NCBI RefSeq assembly: GCF_002099425.1
Contig: NW_018344159.1
Coordinates: forward strand, 3,222,501 to 3,286,500
DNA length: 64,000 nt
Direction of reading: 5' to 3'
Source: Phascolarctos cinereus
Lineage: Eukaryota; Chordata; Mammalia; Diprotodontia; Phascolarctidae
Part shown: piece after piece, positions 1-11,429 of the stretch
How the letters are laid out: every line of letters starts with the position of its first letter
How positions within the stretch are numbered: position 1 is the first letter of the stretch
Translations under genes and position numbers: made by a program
The notes under the pieces: generated by a model
The model's input: only the letters and a program-made list of their open reading frames with translations
Told to the model about the DNA's origin: nothing
Database searches by the model: none

Positions 1-1130
1 AATTTTTAATCCAAAAATTATTTAAGATACTCAGATCTGTTAGTATCAAAAGGCAAAACAGAAATAGAAGAATGTACCAATTACCTTCTGGAAGAAACTC
101 CAAAATGAAAACTCCAAGGAATGTCATAGCCACAATTAAGAATTTCTAGTTCAAAAAAACATATTACAAGGAGTTGGAGTTCAAAAACCAAAGAAGACAC
201 AGTGCCACACGAGATTTAACAGTTACCACTTAAAGGAGCAAAGATTGTGGAATATGATGTCACAAAGAAATTCATATACTATATATAACCTTAAAATCTA
301 GAATAACTTACCCAGAAAACTGATTATAATCCTCAGGAGGAAAAAAAATAGATACTGAAATAAATCTTTGCAAATATTCCTAATGATTAAATTTTAAAAT
401 ATAAAAATAGGAGTTAAGAGAAAATAAAAGGATAGCTATGAGTGATTGATCAGGAAAAAAAACTATACAAGGTTGAAAGTATTATATTCTAACAGGTGGT
501 ACTGATATGTCTCCCTGCAGAACCCTAATACAATTAGGCAGTCATAGAAGGAATTAAATAATGCAGAGATCATGGGAGTGGTTTTGTTATGTTTTGGTCA
601 TTTGAAAGGAAAGGGAAGAACAAGAGAAAAGTATACAAAGGAAAGCAATGGGAAGGGAAGGGGAAAGGGAAAGGGAAAAGAGAAAGGACAGTAGAGAGGG
701 ATAGGAAAGGAAAGGAAAGATGGAGAAACTTATCTCATATAATTGGTGCATACAAGTAGAAGATATACAGATAAGGGTAAAGGGATCAGGTGTCAATTGA
801 ATCTCATTTTCACCTGATCTAGTCAGAAAAAGAGAAGGGGGAGGGAAGGGAAAAGAGAGGAAAAGGGAGGGGAAGAGAGGACAGAAGAGGAGAAGGAGAG
901 AGAGAAAGAAAGAGGGAGAGACAGACAGACAGAGACAGAGGGAGATGTCAAAATATGTTTAACTTACCAGTGAAATAGGAGAGAATAGGGAGAAAGAAGT
1001 GAGTATAATGAGGAAGGTAGATTCAGAGAGAGATTAATCTTAAGCACAATAAGCTCTAATCTCAGAGAATGCATTGTGAAGAGTATTTTAAAAGGAAAGA
1101 AAGGTTAAAAATCTGTGATTGGACTCTGAG
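1..1130 (+). mobile_element. HAL1-like (L1 ORF1-derived) LINE, 3' part
   Basis: An old LINE fragment resembling the marsupial half-L1 class. Seen: about 60-420 matches the decayed coding part downstream in ORF1 (blocks such as gaaactccaaaatgaaaact, then gatttaacagttaccactta). It is followed by a long purine-rich 3' region (600-960) typical of these elements. A second, independently decayed copy of the same order lies at about 1330-2060, which supports a repeat. No intact frame remains. Family name is from memory. Confidence 0.55.
600..950. repeat. Purine-rich low-complexity tract
   Basis: Stretches of gggaaa/ggaaag and gagaga type sequence broken by ordinary sequence at about 720-830. It probably belongs to the purine-rich 3' region of the HAL1-like element. 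A 69-residue frame on the other strand here is low-complexity and not a gene. Confidence 0.7.
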
Positions 1131-1329
1131 CTAGGGAAAGAGAAGAGGAGGATGACAGAAGCAATTTTCATCAAACCTAGAGTACTTATGCTGAGCACAC
1201 TCCTCCCTCACCAGTCTTTTCTTTATAAAGTGGGTCAGGGAGCAAAAAGAGTAAAAAAGTAGACAATAGGATGGAAGAAATGAACAAATAATGATCAAAA
1301 TTGTAAATGGGAATGAGATTAATTCACCC

Positions 1330-2060
1330 ATAAAATGGAATATAACAGAATATACCAGAAAACAGGATCCAATAATACATTTTTATAAGAAACAAAAGAA
1401 AAGGTGAATATTGAAAGAATCTACCAATCACCTCCTGAAAGAAACCCCAAAATCAATACTCCTAAGAACATCATAGCTAAAACCCAGAACTTTCAGATCA
1501 AATAGAAAGTACTGTAAGCAGCCATAAAGAGCTTAAATTCTGAAAAACTACTATGGGTATTACTCAAGATTTAACAGCTACCAATATAAAGGAGCAGAGA
1601 GCATCTAATAGAGTATTCTAAAAGGCAAAAAATATGGGCTCATAACCAAAAATAAATTACACACACAAAAAAAAACCCGAGTGTGTAAGGAAACTCAGCT
1701 TTAATGAAATAGTAGATAGCCAAGAATCCCTGATTGAAAAAACTAGAGCTGAGTAGAAACTTTGAAATAAAAGACAATAAAAGGGTCAACACAAGCAAAC
1801 AAGGAGAAAAGACTTTACAATGATGAAGTGTTCACAATCTACTGCGTAAGAGGGAGATGATGTAAACATCCCCTGAAAACTGTATTGTCAGTAGGAATCA
1901 TACAGAGTGTCCAGTAAGATGGAGAATCTGGGAATTATTTTTGTTATATGGTGACAATCTGAAAAGATGAAAGGGAGGAAAAGGGAAAAAAGTGCTCTAG
2001 AGGATAAGGGTATCACTTGAATCTCATCTTGAAAAGATACAGAGTGAAGGGAAAATAACT
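1330..2060 (+). mobile_element. HAL1-like LINE, second copy
   Basis: Repeats the order seen at 60-420: caatcacctcctgaaagaaa, then ccccaaaatcaatactcct, then caagatttaacagctaccaa, then a 3' region ending near gaatctcatcttgaaaag. It is diverged from the first copy. Same strand and about 1.3 kb apart, so either two insertions or an old local duplication. Confidence 0.55.
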
Positions 2061-2089
2061 AAGAAAACAATTCATACTAAAACAACATT

Positions 2090-2400
2090 GTAAAAACAAT
2101 TTTGAAAGACTTAAGAATTCTGATCATTGCTATGATCAACTATTATTCTGAGGATCAATGATTTAGAATCCCACCTATTCACAGAGACATGATAAACTAA
2201 ATATGCAGAATGAGATACACATTTGGGGACAAAGCCAATGTGTATTTGTGTGCATTTATGTTTGTTTTGTTGTTGTTTTTTGCTTAACTATGTATTTATT
2301 GCAAGGGATACATTTTTTAGGTTTTTTCCCCCACTGTGGAGAAAGGGTAAATTTAAAAAATAAAAGCAAAGGAGATGAATAACAAACTAGATAACCCATC
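2090..2400 (+). mobile_element. Old L1-type LINE 3' end
   Basis: The block with agaatgagatacacatttgg followed by gccaatgtgtatttgtgtgc and a T-rich ttgcttaactatgtattta segment matches the 3' end form of older marsupial L1s. A related 3' end is seen at 7600-7690. Fragmentary; exact ends unclear. 2400-2690 shows nothing I recognise. Confidence 0.4.
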
Positions 2401-2694
2401 CAAAATAAATTAAGATTGAGTATAAAATAAATTGATGCACAGAATTTCTAAATTGATACCAAAATGGAAACACACTGTATGTGGGATCCTCAGGGTATTT
2501 AATGATCAAGATAATCTAATAAAGCACCACAGAGGATCAGATGTAAGCAGCAAAAGGAAAGGAATGGAGATTAGCAATAGAATTTAAAGAATGACTTGGA
2601 AAAGAAAGAACGTACTATAGCCAAGTTAGAATATCGGATAGACAGGAATATTCTTATAGCCATGGCTTGTATTAGTAAAAGAGATCACCTTACC

Positions 2695-3560
2695 AGCAAG
2701 TCCAGCCAACAAGGATTTATTAAGAACCTACTCTATGTCATTGAACAAAATGCTGAGAATACAAAGAAAGGAGGAAAAATTGCCTCTGGGCTCTAAGAGC
2801 TCACAATCTAATGAATCAGACAAAATGCAAAGAGCTTTTTGGTATAAATTGGAGATAATCTCAAAGTACTAAGATTGAAGGGGATTGGGAAAGGTTTCTT
2901 AAAGAAGGTGAGACTTTAACTGATAACCTGAAGGAATCTAAAGAAGCCAAGGGGCAGAAATGAGTAAGGAAGTTCCAGGCATGGGGGACAGCCAGTAAAT
3001 GCCTGAAGTCAGGAGATGTAGTGACATGTTTGAGGAATAGCAAGGAGGTTACATTACTGGAGCATAGAGGACATGGAAGGGAATAAGGTATCAGGCTGGA
3101 AAGGTAGAAAGGGGCCATGTAATAAAGGGCTATAAAAATCCTCAAACAAAAGATTTTTTTATTTGATCCTGAACGTAATAGAGAGACACTGGAATTTAAT
3201 GAAAGAGGGCATGATAATGGTTAGACTTTTGTTTTAGGATATCAATTTGGTGGCTGAGGGATGGATATAGGGAGAGATTTGAGGGAGGTAGACCAAGAAG
3301 AAGGCTATTGCAATAACTAAGGTGTGAGCTGATAGGGGCTTGTATCAGGGTCAAATGACAAAAGGGTGAACATATGAGAAATGTAACAAACAACAACCAC
3401 AGGACTTGGCAATTAATTAGATATGGGGAGGGCAGTTAAGAAAATGTGAGAAGTTGATTATCACCCCTAGGTTGTGAGGTTAAATAACTGGGAAGATATC
3501 GGTACCCTCAACAGGAAAAGGGAAGTTGGGGGGAAAGCTGTTGTTGAAGTGGAGTAGAAT
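2695..3560 (-). mobile_element. L2 LINE, 3' end and ORF2 C-terminal part, antisense
   Basis: Read on the minus strand this is the L2 3' part. The end of ORF2 shows SYCNSLLLGLPPSNL near 3310, a recognisable L2 reverse transcriptase C-terminal block, followed by the YLSSLIPYSLP stretch near 3090. The 3'UTR and tail (plus-strand reading ggatttattaagaacctact) sit at 2705-2760. Frames are broken; this is a fossil LINE of about 870 bp. Confidence 0.85.
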
Positions 3561-4890
3561 TCCCAAAAAACACTCTGCTTCATTTATTCCTACTTTAAGG
3601 AAAAAAGCAGTGATTCTGAATTTTACAAACACCTACAAAAGATAATAATTAGTCACTTGTCTATGTCCTATTTGAAAAATAACCACTATCTCTTCCATTT
3701 TCTTCTGTAGATGATAAGGGATGCTAATTTCCAGTGAATAATGGATTGTATGAGATTTGTCACTTACTAACACAATTCTGCCAGGCACATTCTGTGATTA
3801 AAGCCTTTAGTCAATAGCTATTGTCAACAACCTCTTTCCACTATTATTCTCTTGCAACTTTTCCCTTGAACACAAATCAAAAACCAGTCACTTATTTATC
3901 ATGAATTTTGACATATGATGAAGTCACTGACCTTAATTAAAATTTTTGATTTCCAGTGCCTGAGCAAGAGCTGTGGTGTATTTTTCTAAAAAGAAGCATT
4001 TTTTAGTCCTTAAAAGAGGTGTAGAATTGTTCTTTGAGCATTTTACATATAATTTCCAGTTCTAGACACAGCAAAGGTGCTGAGAGGTTACAATGATTGA
4101 TTAGATGTTTAAGTCCTCACAGTGGTGTAGCTGACAGTTTCTAACTTTTGTACCCCAGCTAATTGGCAAGGCCATAACAAAATTAGACTTGACCTGAATG
4201 AGTCTTACTAAAATCGATGTCTTTTAAAATGGGAGAGATGAGAAAAGAGGGGACACATAGGGGAAAAGAAAAAGAAATTTTAAATAAATACTGATACTGA
4301 AAAAAATAAACTAAAATAGACTATACATTCTAAACATATTCTAAGCATAGTTTTTGTTACAATAGACATTGATAGATTTGCTATGTGAACTTCAGTTACT
4401 CTTGTCAAAATCAGTGAAAGCTAAATAACATTTAGAACAGCAAGTAAGGAAAGAGAATTTGCAATTGTCTGAAGAGCAGCGACATTTTGCAATAAGCCAA
4501 GCTTTCATCTGTTACACAAAATTTGTAGATATTTGTAGACTCAAGCTCTCCAACTGCCTATAGGACATGGTTACTTGAATGGCCCATTGACACCTGTACT
4601 TTAACACCAGTTGCCAAGTGCTGCAGATTCTGCTCCACAATGTCTCTGGAAATTTTTCCATTTTTATATCCATGACACAAAATCTGGACCTTTATCACCT
4701 TTCTACAAACCAAAACAGAAGGCTATTGGTTTTCTTCCCAACTCCAACTCCAGTTTTTCCACCTTCTAATTCAACCTTCTTTGGGAATATAGGTGCTGAT
4801 AAGTTCTTTGTTTTCAGGCTGGGAGAGACCTATGATTTCATTAGTGTGGGGAACTCTCAGATATAGAAATTTCCTCCTCTAATGTACATC
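3560..4890. other. No recognisable gene or repeat
   Basis: About 1.3 kb in which I recognise no known family. An 82-codon frame (4618-4866, plus strand) has no family motif, no splice context and no repeat partner, so I do not call it a gene. Confidence 0.4.
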
Positions 4891-4894
4891 AGAA

Positions 4895-5045
4895 CTACTT
4901 TGTGATTTGCTAATTTAATGAGCTGCCTGGGACACTGAAAAGTTAAGGGATTTGTCCAGATTCACATAGCTAGTATGTGTCAGAGTCAAGACCAGAACCC
5001 AGGTATTCCTAATTCCAAGTCTGACTCCTCATCCACTGGGCAAAA
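4895..5045 (-). mobile_element. MIR-like SINE fragment
   Basis: The antisense MIR core reads as tttgtccagattcacatagc followed by cagaacccaggtattcctaa. The sense copy would show the usual tRNA-related head and CORE. Diverged. Confidence 0.55.
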
Positions 5046-5059
5046 ATGCCTTTATGCTA

Positions 5060-5746
5060 CTGAAACATGATTTTCATCATGTTTCACTGCTGAAGAACCT
5101 ACAATGCATCCCTATTGATGGCTATTAAGAAAAATCCAAACTCCAGAGATTAGCATTAATGGACCTCTCATCCGTCTTTCTCCACTCTAATACTATTTCT
5201 CTATAATCACATCTCTCATAATTCTTTGACAGAAGACTTCCTCTGTTCTAGCTGAGTTATCCTGGTAATTGATCCCTCCATCAAACTTGAAAAACCCTAC
5301 CTCACACCATTCATTTTATCCACAATGTTCTCTCAAACCCCTTCACTTTTTTTTTGGCTTGGCAATGGGGTTAAGTGACTTACCCAAGGTCACACAGCTA
5401 GTTGTTTGAGGCTGGATTTGAACTCAGATCCTCATGACTCAAGGGCCAGTGCTGTATCCACCCCTTCCCTTCCTTAAGTCTTACCTTCACAAGGTTATCT
5501 CTATGAAATCAGGCCCCATTCATTCCTCCCAATTCTTCCACATCTCCTTTGTCCTTATGCTCTCTCCCTGATCTGTCTGAACAATATCATTTTTTCCTCT
5601 TTGATACATAGTCATGCTTTTTCTCACGTCTGATGTATTTTTGTCTACTTGACCAGATGATCATGAGCTCCTTGAGGACAAGGCTTATAGCCATTACTTC
5701 TAGCAGGTGCTCAGTAAATGCTTAGTAAGTAAATAAACTTGATGAC
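5060..5746 (+). mobile_element. L2 LINE 3' end, interrupted by a SINE
   Basis: Sense L2 3' region: catccctattgatggctatt and aaatccaaactccagagatt, then the tail gagctccttgaggacaaggc and caggtgctcagtaaatgctt. A WSINE1-like SINE splits it at 5347-5459 between copies of accccttc. Confidence 0.8.
5347..5459 (-). mobile_element. WSINE1-like SINE in L2
   Basis: The minus-strand SINE shows its A-tail as T's, then ggcttggcaatggggttaag and tttgaactcagatcctcatg, cut short before the usual head. It is flanked by ACCCCTTCAC (5337-5346) and ACCCCTTCCC (5460-5469), a 9/10 target duplication. Confidence 0.8.
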
Positions 5747-6120
5747 TACAGTATTTCCTTAATTAGATACATGGAAAAAAGCATGAATCTTCAAAAGTTA
5801 TTTCTTAATTCAAATCTTACCAGCTACTGGCAGACATACCCAAAATATAGGTTCATTGTAGAGGCACTTTAGGAAATCTCTGACTGAATGATAGGGATTT
5901 ATTTTTTCATCATATGACCAACTTTTCTCACTCTTGCCCAATTCCTCTAATAAGCTGGCCACAGAGGATCTCCTCAAAACTCTGAGTTTTCCTTGCTTTC
6001 CCTTGAGAAGACACCAGTAAAGTTCACAGGTTATCTATAAATTATCCTTTGTTCTCACCTACAACCAACACACAGGGTATCCTGGGGCCAGCACTTTCAG
6101 GTGAAGCTTTCAGGAGAGAG

Positions 6121-6320
6121 TGCTAAATTTTCAGTGTGAACATTTATAGAATGCAAATTAGCAAATTACTACAAATAAGAACATGATATACTATTTTCTT
6201 GATTACCTAGGCAAGAAATGTGTTAATGTAGACTAAATTTAAAAGTTTGTGTGCATTTTTTTCCTAGGAAGTCTGATTGTTAAACATTTACCAGCACACT
6301 CCTGCATTGTTATATTAATA
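6121..6320. repeat. Unassigned repeat, copy A (pairs with 8477-8680)
   Basis: Shares taaattttcagtgt at its start and gttaaacatttaccagcaca at its end with 8477-8680, with matching internal blocks (gcaaatt, tagactaaatttaaaagttt). I cannot assign the family. Orientation is arbitrary. Confidence 0.6.
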
Positions 6321-6394
6321 TTGCTCAAGTTTATCAGGATTGCAGTAGAAGGCTCAAGGAATTAAATTGTCACCAGCCTAGAGGCCTGGTAAAT

Positions 6395-6500
6395 GGAGGC
6401 TAATAATAATGATAACACTTCTGCATTTATATTGCACTTCAGGGTTTGCTAAATGCTTGGTTATTCATTACCTCATCTGAGCTTCACAATATCCATTCCA
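6395..6500 (-). mobile_element. MIR SINE 3' fragment
   Basis: The antisense MIR 3' end reads taataataatgataacactt then catttatattgcacttcagg, the reverse of the MIR block that ends in a short TAT-rich tail. Confidence 0.6.
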
Positions 6501-6678
6501 GTAAATGTCTTTTCTTTAGCCAGCTATTTTCATTCTCAATACTAAGTATCAACACTTAAATGTTTGAGATAAATAAATAAGATGCTTCCCCAGGTTTATA
6601 CCTAACTGTTCTTGAAGTTAAATGTGTGTTCTATGTGATACAATTGTACCAGCACCTGCTCCACTCTGATTCTTTCCA

Positions 6679-6902
6679 TTGTTGTTCAGTCGTTTTCATT
6701 TCAGTTATCTCTGACTCCTCATAAAGATACCGCAGTGATTCACCATTTCCTTCTCCAGCTCACTTTACAGATGAGGAACTGAGGCAAACAGGGTTAAATA
6801 ACTTGCCCTGGGTCACACAGTTAATGTGTCTAAAGCACATTTGAACTTATGAAGATGAGTCTCCCTGCCTCTAGGCTCAGCACTCTATCTACTGCACCAT
6901 TG
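6679..6902 (-). mobile_element. MAR1 SINE
   Basis: Near full-length, antisense. It starts at the tail (ttgttgttcagtcgttttca), passes the tccttctccagctcacttta block, and ends in the tRNA-like head (cactctatctactgcaccat). MAR1 is a marsupial tRNA-derived SINE family. Confidence 0.85.
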
Positions 6903-7109
6903 TCTTAGGAACGACTTGAGATTACTGCCTCTTCTCTCTCTTAGTATGTGGCCAAGTTGGAAGAGCCTTTCTTGGTTCCTACCTATAAAAAGGAGATGTA
7001 TATTTGGCTATATTAGCATACGTGCAAAATTCTCAAGTATCTCTGAAATTCCACCTCTTCACATAGATGACAATAAAAGGAATATGACAATTATTTAAGG
7101 GACTAAGGG

Positions 7110-7690
7110 GAAACAAGAATATTAATAAAATGTCGGTTGATCTATGGTCCAGCCATTCTGGAAATCAATTTGAAACTAAACTATACAAACCCTTTGGCCT
7201 AACAATAGCTATATTAAGCCTATACCTCTAAAGAGATCAAATTAAGGAGAAAAGAATCTAACTGCACAAAAATAACATATAGTAGATCTCTTTTTTATAA
7301 CAAAGAACTTGAATCTAAGGGGCTGTCTATCAATTAGGGAACTGTTTGAACAAATTACAATATTGAAATATAATCGATATTATTATACCACAAGAGAAGA
7401 TAAAGGAATGGATTCAGAGAAATATGAGAAGGCTTGTATAGAGTGCAAAGAAAAAAACCAGAAAAACAGTTTATAGAATAGCAACAACATTGTAAAGACA
7501 AATAGCTTTTAAGGGCTTTTTAAAAACAGCAATGCAATACTAACCAGAATTTCTGAAGACATGATGAAGCATTCTACCCTCCTCCTGACAAAGAGATGAT
7601 GGGCACAGGTTACAAAATGAGATTAATTTTTTTGCTTAACTATATACATTTGCTACAAAGGTTTTGTTTTCCTTCTTCTCAAGGGCAGTG
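7110..7690 (+). mobile_element. Old L1 LINE, ORF2 end and 3' end
   Basis: Blocks typical of the L1 ORF2 C-terminus and 3' end: gtccagccattctggaaatc, then atcaattagggaactgtttg, gaaaaaaaccagaaaaacag, and a 3' end with gaatttctgaagacatgatg and tttgcttaactatatacatt. It is an older subfamily than the copies at 15.4 or 63 kb, to judge by divergence. Confidence 0.7.
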
Positions 7691-8230
7691 AAGGTGATGG
7701 GTAGGAAGAACAGAGCCAGGAATAGAGTTTCCAAAAACTAAAAAGGTCATTCGAATATATTTTGAAAGTGCTCAGCAGAAAACAAAAGGAAGTATAGACA
7801 AAAAGGAAATCCTTGAAAAAACATACTGAATTTATTATACACTTTCAAAGAAAACCATGTTCTACATAACAAATCACAGTTTAATGTACAATGCTCTTTC
7901 TGTTCTACTGTGCCTATGGAAGTTTTTTGTGTTCAGAAATTTTTAAATGGGAAAAGATAAATCTTTCTTTAAGATTCTTGTAAAATCTTCTTTCTTTAAG
8001 ATGTTACTGTAGTCTTCCTTTGATGTTCTAAGTGTTAGCTATTATCCTTTTTTGATAATAGAAACAGGGAGATATTCACACTCTCAAACAAGAAGCTAAT
8101 AAAATATCTTTGAGGCCATATTTCAATGGTCTTCTTTGTTCACAACATGTCCACTGAATGTAGCACTAATTGGGACCTTGGATATTTCCTAGTCCAACCT
8201 CACCACCAAGACTTAGAGAAGTTAAATAAC
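7690..8230. other. No recognisable gene or repeat
   Basis: About 540 bp between an old L1 and a CR1 relic. I see no motif or repeat here that I can name. Confidence 0.35.
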
Positions 8231-8264
8231 TTTGATTAGTCAACAGACATTCATCAAACATTTA

Positions 8265-8985
8265 CTATGGTCTAGTGATCAGCTGAAGATTATCCAGAGG
8301 AGGGCAACCAGAATGATGAAGCATTTCAATAGCACTCTACGTAAGTATTGGTTGAAGGAATTGGGAATGTGTAGCTTAGACAAGAGAAGGTTGGGGGCAA
8401 GGGGAGAGGGAGAGACACTATACCTGCCTCCAATCATGGGTGTGATAGATGCTGTTCCTACTGGCTCTCTAGGTAACTGTTAAATTTTCAGTGTAAGCAT
8501 TTATTTATGCTTCAGAAATCAGCAAATTCTATAAATCAGAGTTTGACCTGTTATTTGTCAACTTTTACACTGTTATTAATGCAGATTAAACTTTAAAGTT
8601 TGTAATAAAAATGTATAGCCTACATATATTTTGGGGAAAGAAACAGTTGCTAAACATTTACCAACACACCTCTGACTTCAAGTAATTCAAAGCCTATCAC
8701 AATAAAGAGGGATTAGACTTGGTGTGCTTGGCTCAGGGTGGCAGAGATACAAACAATAGGTAGAAGTTGAAAACCATAAGATTCAGGGTTGACATAAATA
8801 AACAATTCATTCAAAATAAGAGTTCTACAAATGTTGACTGGGATTCTTTAGGAAGTAGTGAGTTCTTCATTGCTGGAGGTCTTCAAGCTAAGTTTAGATA
8901 GCCCCTTGGATGTGTTGAAAGGGAGATTTGTGTTAATATGGTAATTTAAGTGCCAATTATTCAAGTAAAAGTTGAACTAGATGGC
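8265..8985 (+). mobile_element. L3/CR1-type LINE, C-terminal part, interrupted
   Basis: The plus-strand peptide around 8280-8400 reads IQRRATRMMKHF then WLKELGMCSLDKRRLG, the CR1 ORF2 C-terminal pattern. The 3' part resumes at about 8850 (tagtgagttcttcattgctg, gaggtcttcaagctaagttt) and ends in gaactagatggctgg. The intervening sequence carries the unassigned repeat at 8477-8680. Confidence 0.75.
8477..8680. repeat. Unassigned repeat, copy B (pairs with 6121-6320)
   Basis: Homologous to 6121-6320: gttaaattttcagtgtaagc at one end, gctaaacatttaccaacaca at the other. It lies inside a split CR1 copy, so it probably inserted into it. Confidence 0.6.
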
Positions 8986-8986
8986 T

Positions 8987-9516
8987 GGACTAGCACTTCT
9001 CAATTGAGAACTTGCTATGACCTTTTCAGGGCCACTCATCTACCTTTGGTGTCCACCTGCCACCCAACTCTCACCTGTGGCTCCAAGAAGCTATAGCATG
9101 CACAATGGCCACACCCTAGTAAAATTATCTTAGCAGACAGGCTATACCAGATTGAAAGTAACTGATAGGCCATAAATCCATTGGTGAGTTAGGGGTATGT
9201 CTACCCCAAGCATGTAAAGACTTCCCCTAGTAGAATTGGCAGATGAGAATAGCCATGAAGGTGGCTGTAGAAAGAGCTGTGGAGCACTTAGAGCTTGTTC
9301 AACATCAAAAATGCCAAGGTCATCCACTGCATCCCGGGCCATTGCCAGTTGTCTTGACTTTTGTCTTGCCGCTGGACTTTGATGACTCTGTAAGGAAGAG
9401 TTGAGACTGACAATTTTTTGCAACTGCATTTCACTTAAATCCAGTTCACATGCAAGTGGAGACATCACCCTCATGATATCACTGGTCCTCTTTGAAAACA
9501 AAGGATGAACAACAAT
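8987..9516 (+). repeat. RTE-like-tailed ~530-bp repeat, copy 1
   Basis: One of three long copies in the window (also 21236-21785 and 48135-48680). Shared landmarks: gtccacctgccacccaactc, ctgtggctccaagaagct, gtaaagacttcccctag, cttgacttttgtcttgccgc. The end, caaaggatgaacaacaat, is of the AAC-repeat type common in RTE-mobilised elements. No coding frame is conserved, so it looks non-autonomous. Confidence 0.75.
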
Positions 9517-9710
9517 ATTCCTTTCAACTCTGGTTCTGTGATCAGATCACTGCCCTCAAGATTCTTCCTCTGCACTGAAAGCAGTCTTACTATTGCTGGG
9601 TCATGAAGTGAGTAATAAGCATCAAGAAAGAACTGAAGAATGACTTGCTCACTTTTGAACTCATAACTGTGAAAGTCAAATTCTATTGGCCATTGTTGAT
9701 TGTAAAGCAT
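9515..9710 (-). other. Unassigned open frame (not accepted as a gene)
   Basis: A frame of about 65 codons upstream of the repeat (MLYNQQWPIEFDFHSYEFK..., minus strand) has a balanced, protein-like composition unlike the low-complexity frames elsewhere. It then runs into the RTE-like-tailed repeat. I recognise no family. No convincing splice sites flank it and an in-frame stop lies just upstream. It may be chance or a relic of a coding sequence. Confidence 0.2.
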
Positions 9711-9719
9711 GTCACCAAC

Positions 9720-11425
9720 TCACTAAACTTCTGTGGTTCTATTTAAATCCTGTGCTTCAGGGAGTGTTTGTTAGGAAGCTGCCTCTATTGTTGTTTTGTA
9801 AACATTGAACTATTGACATTCAGAGGCTACATCCTTTGAGTGACCGAGGTGTTTGAAGTCTAGAAAGAGAATTAGCAGAACCAAGATAAGTTTATTGATT
9901 TAATCATTTTGTCTATGGTTTTTAGTACTAACATCCTTAAAAATATGGATCATTGTTTAGAATTGTAACTGATTTCTATAAATATACATATAATATGTGA
10001 ATACAAATTATCTAATAAAAACTGTTATTGTTGAACATACGCTTTAGTCCCTAGGCAACCCATCACAATTTTCAGAAATTTTTATATAGTTAGTATAAAT
10101 ATACATACAAATAAGTATGTATATATGTTTTCTAATTATATTATATTCTAGATACAAGTTTTTTAAAATCATCAAATGCTACAATAAACTTATATTCCTT
10201 TTTTATTAAGTCTCTTTAATGGAAAGCAAAAGAATTTAATGCTGTGCTGTTGAGAGTTGCTAGGCAACCATTCAAGGCAAATTAGACTTCATAAACTAGA
10301 AGTTCAAGGGCTAGCACTAAGAAAAATAGAGGTGGTGAGATGGAAGAAAAGTATTCCTGACTAGAACAATCCAATCATAAAGGAGTTGAACATATAGGCA
10401 GTGTGTGACAATGTCTTTTTCATTTTGCTCTTGGTGATGAAGGAAAAAGGACAGCAACCTTGAGCTGTAGTGTAGGAAGATGGCCTAAGCTCTTTCCTGA
10501 TTCAGTAGGAAGCAGTTATTAAGGAAAGACCTGCACTAGAGAAATTATGAGAGGAGGAGGAGGGATTTAACTCCAGGCACTAGGGAAATAAAGTTCTATG
10601 AGAGAAAAAGTTAGAGTTTTTCATTTTAAAGTTTTAAAGAGAAAAGAGAGGAAAGGGATTAAAATTCATAACTGTTAAAGTATATAATTGTAATTAAATT
10701 TCTGCATTTACATCCTACTCTTAACTGTATATCACTGATTAAAAATAGTAATTCAAAGCTGTCTTGTTTAGTTGCTGCAATAAAGGATTTGATTATAAAA
10801 TTGTGGGGGGAGTGATGCAATCCACTTGGAAAGGCATCTTGTAATCTTTGACTCAGTTGATCAAGGTCATGTAATGCTTGGATCATGAGGCTTTGAGGCC
10901 ATCAGCCAGGGATCACCATTCTTGCCCAGATTTCATCTGTAGGTCTGGGATGATAAAGAAAATAGCTTCCTACCTGTTAGCCTTGGGAATTCAAACCTAA
11001 AATAATTTTATAAAATGCCCTTTAAAACTACATGTAATTGATATAGTTTGCAAAATTTTTAAGTGAAAATTTACTTATATAATGTGTAACACCTAATATT
11101 GGTGGGTATGCAGTATACATTCAAAGAATGAATTGAACTGAATTGAATTATTGGCTTTGAATTTAATATGCATTTGTATTTGCTGGAATTTCTAGAGTAA
11201 TTTATTCTCATCAGCTTTGTTAGCGAAACAACCACATTTTGACCCTACCACCTCAGTTTCAAATGTCCTACAGGAGAATATAAAAAGGGTACTTAAGAAT
11301 ATGAGAGATCTTGTCTGACCATAGTAGAAAATAGTCTCATTTTACCCTAAACTGGTATTGTTACTAAATACCAGAATTGTGTACATTAGCAGAAGATCAG
11401 GCTAGAACACATTTGGAAAATTATC
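9720..11425. other. No gene or recognisable repeat
   Basis: About 1.7 kb of AT-rich sequence. The only items I can point to are an RFX-type palindrome at 10256-10268 and a related half-site at 10050-10060. A 75-codon minus-strand frame at 10659-10886 shows no family features. Confidence 0.4.
10256..10268. promoter_or_regulatory. X-box-like palindrome (RFX-type motif)
   Basis: GTTGCTAGGCAAC is a perfect inverted repeat with 5-bp arms and a 3-bp centre, close to the RFX-family binding consensus. A half-site in the sequence ccctaggcaaccc lies about 210 bp upstream. Binding is inferred only; no gene is nearby in the window. Confidence 0.35.
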
Positions 11426-11429
11426 AATA

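Noticed and set aside
4618-4866. 82-residue frame as a small gene
   Set aside because: No family motif or supporting context; length is within chance for AT-rich non-coding sequence.
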